Positions 46,895 through 55,999 are shown, counted from the first letter of the stretch. The stretch is 64,000 nucleotides of DNA from Trichocoleus sp. FACHB-40 (GCF_014695915.1 NZ_JACJPF010000046.1:140110-204109); one strand, 5' to 3'. The notes: a model not told the origin generated them from the sequence alone. A program made the numbers and translations.

Positions 46895-47791
46895 ATGCTA
46901 GAAGTGTTAATTGAGCCGTTGCAGTATGGCTTCATGCAGCGATCGCTTGTAATTGCCATTCTCGTCGGCCTTTTGTGTGCTGTCGTGGGTAGCTACCTAA
47001 TGGTGCAGCGATTGGCTTTGCTGGGAGATGCCATTAGTCACTCGGTATTGCCTGGGTTAGCGATCGCTTTTATGGTGGGAGCGAATATCTTTGTTGGGGC
47101 CTTTATTGCCGGAGTCTTGAGTACAATGGCGATCGCTTGGATTCGGACGCGATCGCCTATTAAAGAAGATGCGGCAATGGGTATAGTTTTTTCCGCCTTC
47201 TTTGCCCTTGGTATTACCTTAATTACTCTAATCCAAAAAGACAACAAAATCGACCTCAACCACTTCTTATTTGGCAATATTTTAGGTGTCACTATTCAAG
47301 AAGTCCGGGACACAGCTATCATCGCCGCAATTGTATTAATAATTGTTGTACTGCTGTATAAAGAATTATTGTTCTATACCTTCGACCCCCTCGGAGCGCA
47401 GGCAGTTGGATTACCTACCAACCTGCTAAACTTTGGGCTGATGCTGCTAATTGCTCTAACGATTGTTGCCAGCATGAAAGCCGTGGGAGTAATCTTAGTT
47501 TTATCTCTACTAATCACGCCGGGAGCAACCGCATATTTATTAGTTAAACGGCTGCACAATGTGATGATTTTGGGGGCGGTAATTGGCATTATTTCCAGTA
47601 TTAGCGGGATGTATCTCAGCTACTTTTTTAATCTGCCTTCTGGCCCCGCAATTGTATTAGTTGTATCGGGATTATTTGTAATAGCATTATTATTCAGCCC
47701 CAGCTACGGGATATTTACCAACAAAAAGTCAGATTCGGGGCAATTATTGCCTGTCTTGCAGGAGTTGAAACAGCTGATGCGATCGCGCTAA
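46895..47791 (+). CDS. Mn/Zn ABC transporter permease
   Basis: A 298-residue product with about eight to nine helices, family ABC-3: YGFMQRSLVIAILVGLLCAVVGSYLM and GDAISHSVLPGLAIAFM near the N-terminus, KAVGVILVLSLLITPGATAYLL in the core. Forms the channel for the lipoprotein-delivered metal. HIP1 sites lie within the gene. Confidence 0.93.
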   Translation: MLEVLIEPLQYGFMQRSLVIAILVGLLCAVVGSYLMVQRLALLGDAISHSVLPGLAIAFMVGANIFVGAFIAGVLSTMAIAWIRTRSPIKEDAAMGIVFSAFFALGITLITLIQKDNKIDLNHFLFGNILGVTIQEVRDTAIIAAIVLIIVVLLYKELLFYTFDPLGAQAVGLPTNLLNFGLMLLIALTIVASMKAVGVILVLSLLITPGATAYLLVKRLHNVMILGAVIGIISSISGMYLSYFFNLPSGPAIVLVVSGLFVIALLFSPSYGIFTNKKSDSGQLLPVLQELKQLMRSR

Positions 47792-47872
47792 AAAATTGCC
47801 CTAGCAAGTTATTTCTATAACTCCAACTGTCTAGGCTTATGATTAAAAAAGTCTGAATTTAGGAATTCTGGC

Positions 47873-48847
47873 ATGATTCGCGCTTTTTTCCGAGCCGCTA
47901 AAGTTGAGAATGCCAAACCGCCCTACGACACAATTCATCTCAAGGTACTATATCCCGCCAAGATGTCGGGAAGCCAACAGCAACTAGCTCAAGGCATTGT
48001 GCCAGCAGACGCAGACAAAGCTCCGTTTCCGGTGGTAATTTTCTTTAGCGGGATTAACTGCACGAGCCAAATGTACCAGTGGCTAGCAGTTCAACTTGCC
48101 CAGCGGGGAATGGTGGTAGTGACATTTGACTGGGTTGCCGAAAATTTACCAGGGATATTCAGCCTCACTCCAGGTGTTGACATCGCAATGTGGAAACCCG
48201 ATAAATACGGCACTGGCTCCACTGCTTCGGCTTTACCAACACTACTAGGCGAACTCGAAAGCCTCCAGTCGGAGGGAGTGCTGGCGGGAATGCTGAACTT
48301 ACAACAAATTATTTTGGGCGGACACTCCGCAGGTGGCAGAATTGCGCTTGAAAATGCCGAACCGCGCTTTTTTCCACAAGTCGCGGCGGCTTTTGCCTAC
48401 GGCGCTCACAATGCCGCCCCGATAATGGTAGGATTTGCACCAGAAACGATATTGCCGTTGCCCTCATCGCTGCCCCTGTTGCTCATAGGTGGCACCAAGG
48501 ACGGGGTAATTGCCACCAGCAGTGGACAGTATGGACTCAGTAGCAACGCGACTACAGCAGTTGTCCGCACCTTCCACGAGGCAATAACCGGCGGGCGAGA
48601 TGACACCTATCTGCTAATTCTGGAAGGGGCAAATCACTTTTCCATTGCTTATCCGCCAGATATTACCACTGCTTCACCTTTTGACTTACCAGCTACTCAA
48701 CCGGAAGAGGCAATACGTTCTCTAGTGGGTGAAACGATTGGTTTGTTTATTGATGCTCATGTATGTCACAAACCAGACGCATCGCAGGGGCTTGAGAGTT
48801 TGCTATTGGGTGCTAATCCAACGATCGCATTGTTGGCGCGAAAGTGA
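47873..48847 (+). CDS. Alpha/beta hydrolase (chlorophyllase/dienelactone hydrolase-like)
   Basis: A 324-residue product. Nucleophile elbow GGHSAGG, oxyanion region FFSGINCTSQMYQW, and histidine in LEGANHFSIAYP; the acid is probably the aspartate in GGTKDGVIA. No signal peptide. The substrate cannot be told; the fold and GHSAGG motif resemble chlorophyllase-like and platelet-activating-factor-hydrolase-like proteins. Confidence 0.85.
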   Translation: MIRAFFRAAKVENAKPPYDTIHLKVLYPAKMSGSQQQLAQGIVPADADKAPFPVVIFFSGINCTSQMYQWLAVQLAQRGMVVVTFDWVAENLPGIFSLTPGVDIAMWKPDKYGTGSTASALPTLLGELESLQSEGVLAGMLNLQQIILGGHSAGGRIALENAEPRFFPQVAAAFAYGAHNAAPIMVGFAPETILPLPSSLPLLLIGGTKDGVIATSSGQYGLSSNATTAVVRTFHEAITGGRDDTYLLILEGANHFSIAYPPDITTASPFDLPATQPEEAIRSLVGETIGLFIDAHVCHKPDASQGLESLLLGANPTIALLARK

Positions 48848-49130
48848 GCAAGGGTGATGGTACCGAAGATGCGATCGCTCGTGACGGTAGGCTACAGTAA
48901 GCTGATATCTGATTGCTTCTTTGTTAAGTAGAATTCTGAATTCAGAAAACCTTAGCACTGATGTTAAAGATACTGATAACGAAGACTAAAGGTTTCTCCG
49001 CTTAAACCTGACGTGAAACTAAAATATAGGCTGAATTTTTGGATATGTTTTTCTTCCTGAATTGATGCTGGATAGCCCATAGTCTGATTAAATGAACAAT
49101 AGGCAGTTTTCCCAATAAGAAGGTCTAATT
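48848..49130. other. Intergenic region upstream of the signalling cluster
   Basis: 283 bases without a gene; it should hold the promoter of the 49-56 kb cluster. No clear motif seen other than AT-rich sequence near 49020-49110. Confidence 0.4.
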
Positions 49131-49736
49131 ATGAATGAAACTACCAAAGATGAAATGCGTGAAAGACTGGGAAACATAGATCAGATTCGCGACATTCTTT
49201 TTGGCTCTCATGTTCGAGACTATAGCAAGCGCTTCGAGCATTTAGAGTCGGAATTATCCAACCTAGATCAAGAAATCAATCAGCGCATTGATCGGATAAA
49301 AGATGCTCTTTCCCTTGAGCTGCAAATAGCAGTTGATTCTCTGGATAAAAAAATCAAAACTTTAAGCTTAAATACCCAAAAAGATAGTGCGGATCTGCGT
49401 CAACATATTGACCGCACCAGCCAAAGCATTTCTAGCACATGGCGAACCTTGGATGATGTTGTCGATACCCAGACAAATGCGATTCGACAAGATGTATCTC
49501 AAACCAGAGAGAAGCTCCAAGAAGATATCCGAAGTCTGAAAAAACAAGTTTTTGAAGAAATGGAAAAACGCTTTTCTTCAATGACTGATGTCAAACTTTC
49601 TAAGGATGATATGGCAGAAATAATGTTTGAGTTTGGCATGAGGCTAAAAGGGTCTAACTTAGTGTCTGATTTATCAGACGCCAGTGCCACAAGTGTAACT
49701 GCTGAGCTTTTGTTACCAGAGTCAGGAAATCATTAG
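49131..49736 (+). CDS. Coiled-coil protein heading the GTPase cluster
   Basis: A 201-residue product. It is a long heptad-rich coil (FEHLESELSNLDQEINQRIDRI, then SLDKKIKTLSLNTQKDSADL), followed by a short C-terminal helix (DDMAEIMFEFGMRLKGSNL). No signal peptide or membrane segment. AGAAGG lies about eight bases before the ATG. I do not know the family; it stands first in a same-strand series with an OmpA-type protein and a small GTPase, and could be a scaffold linking GTPase to envelope protein. Confidence 0.75.
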   Translation: MNETTKDEMRERLGNIDQIRDILFGSHVRDYSKRFEHLESELSNLDQEINQRIDRIKDALSLELQIAVDSLDKKIKTLSLNTQKDSADLRQHIDRTSQSISSTWRTLDDVVDTQTNAIRQDVSQTREKLQEDIRSLKKQVFEEMEKRFSSMTDVKLSKDDMAEIMFEFGMRLKGSNLVSDLSDASATSVTAELLLPESGNH

Positions 49737-49937
49737 ATAAAATTAAATTCCGGCGCGAAATTAAGGTGTATTGCTTGATTTTTTAGCTTTATTAGTTAAA
49801 AATTAGAGTGACGGATGGCAGTACGTGACTTTATCCAAAAAAAATCAAGCTGAAGATTTTGCTCCACTAGAAGGGTTGGTGAAGTTATTAACTGACTTAG
49901 AGCTTTTCAACCCTCCTAAGGTAGATAGAAAAGAATC

Positions 49938-49988
49938 AAACTTTTCAACCCCTGAAGTACCGCCTCTACTTCAGGGGTTGAAAAGTTT
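49938..49988. repeat. 22-bp perfect inverted repeat inside the OmpA-type pseudogene
   Basis: Arms 49938-49959 and 49967-49988 (core CTTTTCAACCCCTGAAGTA) are exact inverses with a 7-base loop. A partial copy, CTTTTCAACC, lies at 49904-49913. It is in frame and translated, so it looks like a palindromic element inserted in the disordered part. Confidence 0.85.
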
Positions 49989-50135
49989 GTCAGAAACACC
50001 CCAACAGCTTGAAAATAAAGCCGAAAATCTGCCTAAAAATTCACTTTTATCGGAGCAGAATTTCGAGGTAGTTACTGTACCTAAGGTTTCAGGACAATCG
50101 CCAACAGTACATCTGACAAGCACCATTATCGAGCA

Positions 50136-50187
50136 GGGGAGGTAGAGCCTCCTAATTTTCGTTCCCAGGCTGGAACTGGGAACGAGA
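50136..50187. repeat. GGAGGcAGAGCCTCC / CGTTCCCAG...CTGGGAACGAG element inserted in gene
   Basis: Two small dyads, one at 50136-50153 (GGGGAGGTAGAGCCTCCT) and one at 50160-50186 with arms CGTTCCCAG and CTGGGAACG. The same pair occurs at 56005-56087 and related forms at 52305-52365 and 62450-62540. Here it brings a TAG stop and shifts the frame. Confidence 0.8.
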
Positions 50188-51715
50188 TAGATTCGATTTC
50201 ATCTGAGGAAGATGAGTTAGATATTCCACGTGATGTAGCTACAAGTTTTTCGCAATTTAAAAACTTAATTTTTCCAGCGCCACTCTTAGAAAATCAAGCC
50301 AAAAAATCTCCTGTAGAGTTACTACCATCTACTGAGGTAGGGGCTGCGGGTGAACCTATTAAAAAAGTGCAGAATGCGTTGATTTTAAGTGAAGATAAAG
50401 CCAAAAAATATAGCCAAGTGTCGAACACATCTCAGCAGAATTTAGATGATGTCGATGCACCAGAGGATTCCCTGGCTCGCTTGGAAAATCTTCTGGTCGA
50501 TATTAGCATGGGTGAATAGCGGCACTTGATAGTAAAGATTGAACAAAAACTGAAAGTTCTAGAGAATCAGATTTACGAGCCGACGGAGTTAATAGATTTA
50601 CTTTTGCCTTTAATTACAGAGATTTTGATTCTCAAGATTGAGCAGTCAAAGGAAGAAGTTGTTGAGGCGATCGCGCCGATACTGGTTAATGTTGAGAATC
50701 CGGAGTATCCTCAGCAGAATCATTCAAAAATATGGTAAACCCATCGAGATGTTTAATGGAGATACCGCCACCATCCCGGAGCAGGTAAACCATATATTAG
50801 AAGACTTTAGAGACAGCTGCACAAAGTCAAATAAAAAGAAAGCTGCTAAACCACCTACGCTGCTAATACTCGGCTCAATGCTACTGAGTTTCATCTTATT
50901 GCCTTGGGGAATTTATCAGTATCGCCACAGAAGCGATCGCGCCATTGAGCAAAATACCGCCCTCGCCTTAGCCTCTAATCCAGAGTTAGCAGTTTATCGT
51001 CTTACAGTCGATGCCGATGCCGAAATCCTGAAGCTTGCTGGAAAAGTGCCTAACGAGTATTTACGTCAAAAAGCGGCACAAATTGCCCAAGATACTTACC
51101 CAACTCTGAAACTCTGAAGTTAAACAATAACATCATCGCTATCAATACGCCCCCCAATCCGGTGTTAGCAGCAGCTAAGGTAAAGCGAGTGGCATCAATC
51201 CTCAATCAGATGGACGGCGTTTTCATTCCTGCTAAATATAATTCTGGTAAAGTCACAGTCCAGGGAACTGCTTTGCAAGCGACAGATGCCCAGAAAATCA
51301 CTCTGGCATTCGGAAGAATTCCGGGAATTGAGTCTGTCACCAACACTGTAGAAATACAGCCAAGTGCGATCGCTACCCGAATGTACTTTAGTCGCGGTAC
51401 ACAAAAGCTCAAATTTAAAGATATAAAAAACAAAATTTTACCAATCCGGGCATTCTTAAGTCAGTATTCAGAAAAGCATCTTATGATAGTAGGCCACGGT
51501 GATGCCAGCAACAACCCAAACCGAGCTCGGCGCTTGGCACTTGAGCGAGCTAAGACGGTGCGAGATGCCTTAATAGAGCAAGGCGTTGCTCCTCGACGAT
51601 TGCGAGTTGCAGGAATGACAAACCACCCCTTAGATGTAGATGCTGACCAACCCCTATGGTTAAGTAGGTGCGTCGAATTTGAGCTAGTGACACCAGTTGT
51701 CCAACGTAAATAAAT

Positions 51716-52243
51716 ATGTCAAGTATATCCAAAAAAATCTGCTTAGTTGGTGACTTTGGCGTGGGTAAAACCAGCTTAATTCGCCGCTTTGTAGATCGTC
51801 AGTTCAGTGATAAGTATCTTTCAACTGTGGGAGTCAAAATTTCTCGCAAAACCGTGGAATTAGAACAGGTAAAACAACACGAAAAGTTGAGCGTAAATCT
51901 GCTAATTTGGGATTTAGAAGGTAGTACCAAATTTAAAGCGATCGCGCCTACTTACCTGCAAGGAGCCAGCGCTGCCATACTCGTTGGCGATGTCAGCCGT
52001 CAGGAAACCATCGAGCATCTTGCGGATCATCTAAATCTATTTTTGTCAGTCAATCCCAAGGGATTTATCATCATTGCCTTGAATAAATCCGACTTAGCTG
52101 ATGAAGAAAAACTGGCAAAATTGCTTCAAATGAGTAACAATTACCAGCAGGCTCAAGTATTATCAATCCAGCCGACTTCGGCTAAAACAGGTCAAGCCGT
52201 CGATGAAATTTTTAAAAATATAGCTTACAAAATTATAGAATAG
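51716..52243 (+). CDS. Rab/Ras-like small GTPase
   Basis: A 175-residue product. G1 GDFGVGKTS, switch I threonine in YLSTVGVKI, G3 WDLEGS (D-x-x-G with glutamate-glycine, no Gln61 equivalent), G4 NKSD, G5 TSAK. All nucleotide-binding motifs are intact. There is no C-terminal cysteine, so no prenylation. Bacterial Rab/MglA-like GTPases act in polarity, gliding or envelope signalling. The ATG lies two bases after the stop of the OmpA-type gene, so they were once translationally coupled, which ties the GTPase to that envelope protein. Confidence 0.9.
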   Translation: MSSISKKICLVGDFGVGKTSLIRRFVDRQFSDKYLSTVGVKISRKTVELEQVKQHEKLSVNLLIWDLEGSTKFKAIAPTYLQGASAAILVGDVSRQETIEHLADHLNLFLSVNPKGFIIIALNKSDLADEEKLAKLLQMSNNYQQAQVLSIQPTSAKTGQAVDEIFKNIAYKIIE

Positions 52244-52304
52244 TCATGGCTACTCCAGAATTTCTGTAACTATTTCTCCTTAAGAGTCTCAGCCTCATAT
52301 TCTT

Positions 52305-52436
52305 CTCGTTCCTGGGCTGCCCAATGGGAACGCAAGTTTTAGAGGCTGTTGCCTCCACCTAATAGCAAGAATTACCCAGAAAGAGGTGAGATAGTCGCCT
52401 TACGTGGTATTCCTAGACCGCAGCCCAGGAACGAGG
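52305..52436. repeat. 132-bp element with 16-bp terminal inverted repeats
   Basis: CTCGTTCCTGGGCTGC at 52305-52320 and its exact inverse at 52421-52436 flank about 100 bases that include AGAGGCTGTTGCCTCC. It is a non-coding, MITE-like relative of the CGTTCCCAG family, placed between the GTPase and diguanylate cyclase genes. Confidence 0.7.
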
Positions 52437-52506
52437 ATAAATAAAGTCTCCTTTTGTTTCTTGCTAATTCAGGATTTGCGTAATACTACTACCAAAAGTT
52501 GTAATT

Positions 52507-54363
52507 ATGTTTACAAGTTCGGTAAATCCGTATTTTAAAAAACTCTTAGCACCCCGACGCATTGAGTATTTAGCGTTAGATCGGAAATTGAGCATTTTAG
52601 ATACATCTTTGAACGTGCATAGGTTTGCCGAGCAACCAGATGAGGTAGTAAAGGGTAAGGATGTCCGTCTTGGTTTCCCGGAATTAATCGGACTTGAAGA
52701 AGTTTTCAGCGAAATATTGTCAGGAGAAAAGCAGAATTTCGATCTAAAAGGTATTGCCCGATCTTCAAATAATGGCTCTCTTCTATATATTGATATTTCT
52801 GTGAGCAAATACCAATATAACGAAGAAGACTTAGAAGACTGGTTAATTATCTTCTTTGATGATGTAACCGAAAAAATGTCCATGACGCAAAAATTGGTGC
52901 AGAGAACAAACGAAGCCAATCTTTTAGTTAGCGCTTTAACGAGTTCTAAAAATTATATAGATAAAATTATTACGTCAATTGCTGAAGTTTTGTTGGTAAC
53001 AACAGCATCAGGAAAGATAAAAGCTATAAATAAAGCTGCGAAAGATTTATTCGGTTATAGCGAAAAAGAATTAATTAATAAGCAAATTTGTCAGATTATT
53101 ACGGACAATAATTTTTTCGAGAAAGCACGGTTACTGTATCCTTTATCTCCTGGTGAATTATTAAAGGATGTGGAAGTAATTTGTAAGACAAAAAATGGTA
53201 AAGACATTGTTGTAGCATTTTCCTGTTCAGCTATTGAGACTGACATAGAGGACTTACAAGATTTTGTTTATATCGGGCGGGACATCACCCAGCGCAAGCT
53301 AACAGAAGCAGCCGTACAACAGGCAAACGAAAAACTCACCATCTGGGTTAATGAATTAGAACAGCGCAACCGAGAGATTACCCTACTTAGCGAACTAAGT
53401 GAATTACTCCAAGCTTGTTTGAGTGTTGAGGAAGCTTACACCGTCATTGTCCAGATGATGGAGCCGCTTTTCCCGGATACGGTGGGTGGAGTTTTTATGA
53501 TTCATGCCTCAAAACAGCTGGTTGAGGCGGTGGCGACTTGGGGTGAAGAAGCGGGAACTGAAGTTTATACAAGCCAGAAATTGTTCTCAACTCATGAGTG
53601 CTGGGCGTTGCGGCGGGGGCGATCGCATTTCCTAACCAACACCCACAACCGTATGCTCTGCAAGCATTTGCACCCAAACCTGCCCCCTGCTGAATATGGC
53701 TGCATCCCGATGATGGCGCAGGGCGAAGCGATAGGAATGTTGTATGTAAGTCCTTTAGAAAAAGAACGATTAACCGAAGCCAAACAACGGCTGGCTGTCA
53801 CCGTAGCTCAACACATTGCTCTTGCTTTGGCGAACCTAAGATTGCGGGAAATCCTGAAAAATCAGAGTATTCGCGATCCGCTTACGGATCTTTTTAATCG
53901 GCGTTACCTGAAAGAATCCCTAGAGCAGGAGATTCATCGCGCCAGGTGCAAGCAGCAACCACTAGGCATCATCATCCTCGATATTGACGACTTTAAGAAA
54001 TTTAATGACACTTATGGTCACGAGGCAGGCGATGCGGTGCTGCGGGAAGTGGGTTTATTTTTACAAAAAAATATCCGCAAAGGCGATATTGCCTGCCGTT
54101 ATGGGGGCGAGGAGTTCACGCTAATTTTACCAGAGGCACCTCTAGATGTCGTCCTCGAACGAGCGCAGCAACTTCGGGAAAAAATTAAGCAACTTCAGGT
54201 AAAGTATCACGGTCAACCTTTGGGTACCATCACCCTCTCGCTGGGGGTCGCTTGTTTCCCAGAACACGGTTTGACGGCATCAGAAACGATCCAAGCTGCT
54301 GATATGGCGTTGTATCAGGCTAAGACTCAAGGGCGCGATCGCGTCTGCGTCTGTGGCTCTTAG
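52507..54363 (+). CDS. Diguanylate cyclase with PAS-PAS-GAF sensors
   Basis: A 618-residue product. Residues ~20-130: PAS-like (YLALDRKLSILDTSLNVHRF, KDVRLGFPELIG). ~150-270: canonical PAS (IAEVLLVTTASGKIKAINKA, QDFVYIGRDITQRK). ~300-445: GAF (LLSELSELLQACLSVEEAY). ~455-615: GGDEF, DPLTDLFNRRYLKE with active site YGGEEF and inhibitory I-site RKGD five residues before it. It should make c-di-GMP under product inhibition. It lacks membrane helices. The N-terminal sensor is shared with the next gene, a broken cyclase. It lies downstream of the small GTPase on the same strand. Confidence 0.93.
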   Translation: MFTSSVNPYFKKLLAPRRIEYLALDRKLSILDTSLNVHRFAEQPDEVVKGKDVRLGFPELIGLEEVFSEILSGEKQNFDLKGIARSSNNGSLLYIDISVSKYQYNEEDLEDWLIIFFDDVTEKMSMTQKLVQRTNEANLLVSALTSSKNYIDKIITSIAEVLLVTTASGKIKAINKAAKDLFGYSEKELINKQICQIITDNNFFEKARLLYPLSPGELLKDVEVICKTKNGKDIVVAFSCSAIETDIEDLQDFVYIGRDITQRKLTEAAVQQANEKLTIWVNELEQRNREITLLSELSELLQACLSVEEAYTVIVQMMEPLFPDTVGGVFMIHASKQLVEAVATWGEEAGTEVYTSQKLFSTHECWALRRGRSHFLTNTHNRMLCKHLHPNLPPAEYGCIPMMAQGEAIGMLYVSPLEKERLTEAKQRLAVTVAQHIALALANLRLREILKNQSIRDPLTDLFNRRYLKESLEQEIHRARCKQQPLGIIILDIDDFKKFNDTYGHEAGDAVLREVGLFLQKNIRKGDIACRYGGEEFTLILPEAPLDVVLERAQQLREKIKQLQVKYHGQPLGTITLSLGVACFPEHGLTASETIQAADMALYQAKTQGRDRVCVCGS

Positions 54364-54470
54364 CAGCTTAGAGCGTTATGTATGCTACAAAAAGTAGTTA
54401 ATAGTCAAGAGTTCTAAGTTATTAGCTAGGAACTAATGACTAATGACTCTTCAGCCTTTTGCCTTGAATT

Positions 54471-55999
54471 ATGAATTCCCTGTTTAAAAAATTTTTGGTT
54501 ACACATAGCATGGAGTACCTAACACTTGATCGGGAGTTGATCGTGTTAGAGACATCCGAGGGAGCGCAACGTTTTGCCGAGCAACCCCAGGAGTTCGGAG
54601 CGGGTAAGGATGTCCGCCTGGGATTTCCGGAACTGATAGGAGCTGAAAATTATCTGATGGCTGTCTTTGAAGGGCAGGGGAGTTTATAGAGTCTACTAAA
54701 AAGATTACCTTTGCGCCAGGGGTAGGTTTGCCCGGTCGCGTTTGGGCATCGCGATCGCCCTTGTGGATTAGCGATGTGGTCAATGATGCTAAATTTGAGC
54801 GATCGCATATCGCATCTCGTACCCAAATCCACGGAGCATTTGGGTTTCCTATCCAAAGCGGCGGTGAAGTTTTTGGGGTGATGACTTTCTTTAGCCGCGA
54901 CAAACAGATGCCCGATGAAGATTTGCTTCAGATGATGATGGCTATTGGTAGCCAACTCGGTCAATTTATCCAGAGTAAGCGAGCAGAAGCCGCGCAACAG
55001 GAGAGCGAAGCAAGATATCGAGATTTGTTTGAAAATGCCAACGGCTTAATTCAGAGCGTCGCTCCAAATGGTAATTTTTTGTATGTTAATCATGCTTGGC
55101 GAGAAACTTTGGGATATAGCGAAGCTGAAATTGCTCAGATGAAGGTATTTGACGTTATTCATCCAGATTGTTTAGAACAATGTTTGGATAATTTCCAGAG
55201 GGTGATGTCTGGAGAAAAAATTGGTCAAATTAAAGTCGAATTTATTACTAAAAATGGCGAAAAAATATCGCTAGAAGGAAGCGTAAACTGTAAGTTAGTA
55301 AATGGAAAAACCGTTGCGACAAGGGCGATTCTTCGAGATATAACTGAGCGTTTAGCCGCAGAAGAAGCACTACGCTATCAACAGGAACAAACCGAACGCC
55401 TGTTGCTAAATATCTTACCCCAGCCAATTGCCGAACGCCTGAAACGGCAGGAAAACACTATTGCGGAAAACTTTTCCAATGTCACGGTTATGTTTGCCGA
55501 TTTGGTTGGTTTTACAGAGTTTTCAACTAAAGTTTCGCCGACAGAACTGGTAGAGATACTTAATGTTATTTTCTCGGAGTTTGACCAGCTTGCTGAACAA
55601 CACGGCTTAGAGAAAATTAAGACGATTGGAGACGCTTATATGGTGGTGGGGGGTATTCCTCATCCGCTGGGGAACCACGCAAGCGCGATCGCACAAATGG
55701 CACTCAATATGCAAACTGCGATCGCTCAATTTAGCCGGGAAACTGGGCAAGCTTTGAGTATGCGGATTATCCACACCGGGCCTGTGGTTGCAGGTGTGAT
55801 TGGCACGAAAGGGGAGACACGGTGAATATTGCGTCGCATGGAATCACACGGTTTACCTGGTCATATTCAGGTGACAGCAGCCACCTACGAACTCTTGCGG
55901 GAGCAATATTTATTTGAGGAACGGGAACCGATCCAAGTTAAGGGTAAAGGAAAAATCACTACTTACCTGCTACAAGGCAAAATTACTGCTAATGACTAA
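54471..55999 (+). pseudogene. Broken PAS-GAF-PAS-class III nucleotidyl cyclase
   Basis: 54471-54689 reads MEYLTLDRELIVLETS and KDVRLGFPELIGAE, the same sensor start as the upstream GGDEF protein, then stops. Another frame from about 54683 enters the end of a GAF domain (APGVGLPGRVWASRSPLW), a PAS (RYRDLFENANGLIQSVAPNG) and a class III cyclase with both metal aspartates (FADLVGFTEF, IGDAYMVV). Just after GVIGTK a deletion removes the expected F-x-Y-D-x-W segment and a TGA follows at 55823. Beyond it, the same frame resumes at MESHGLPGHIQVTAATYELL and runs to 55997. The part with the transition-state Asn and Arg is destroyed, so the enzyme is dead unless repaired. The GAF start is also missing. 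Confidence 0.87.

Larger units (their letters stand above)
49825..51713 (+). pseudogene. Broken OmpA/BON-type envelope protein gene
   Basis: One ancestral gene lies in several frames. 49825-50145 (GTG start) encodes a disordered N-terminus. The frame from about 50190 continues SISSEEDELDIPRDVATSF to LENLLVDISMGE, meets TAG at 50517, and goes on as KIEQKLKVLENQIYEPTEL and LLLPLITEIL. The frame around 50740-51117 has a membrane helix (LLILGSMLLSFILLPWGI) and a BON-like repeat ILKLAGKVPNEYLRQKAA. 51162-51713 holds a second BON-like part and an OmpA C-terminal domain (MIVGHGDASNNPNRARRLAL, VRDALIEQGVAPRRL) that would bind peptidoglycan. Lesions: repeat insertion at 50136-50187, indels near 50517-50540, frame change near 50690-50740, and an 8-bp tandem duplication at 51103-51118. 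The 3' frame might still be translated. Confidence 0.85.
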
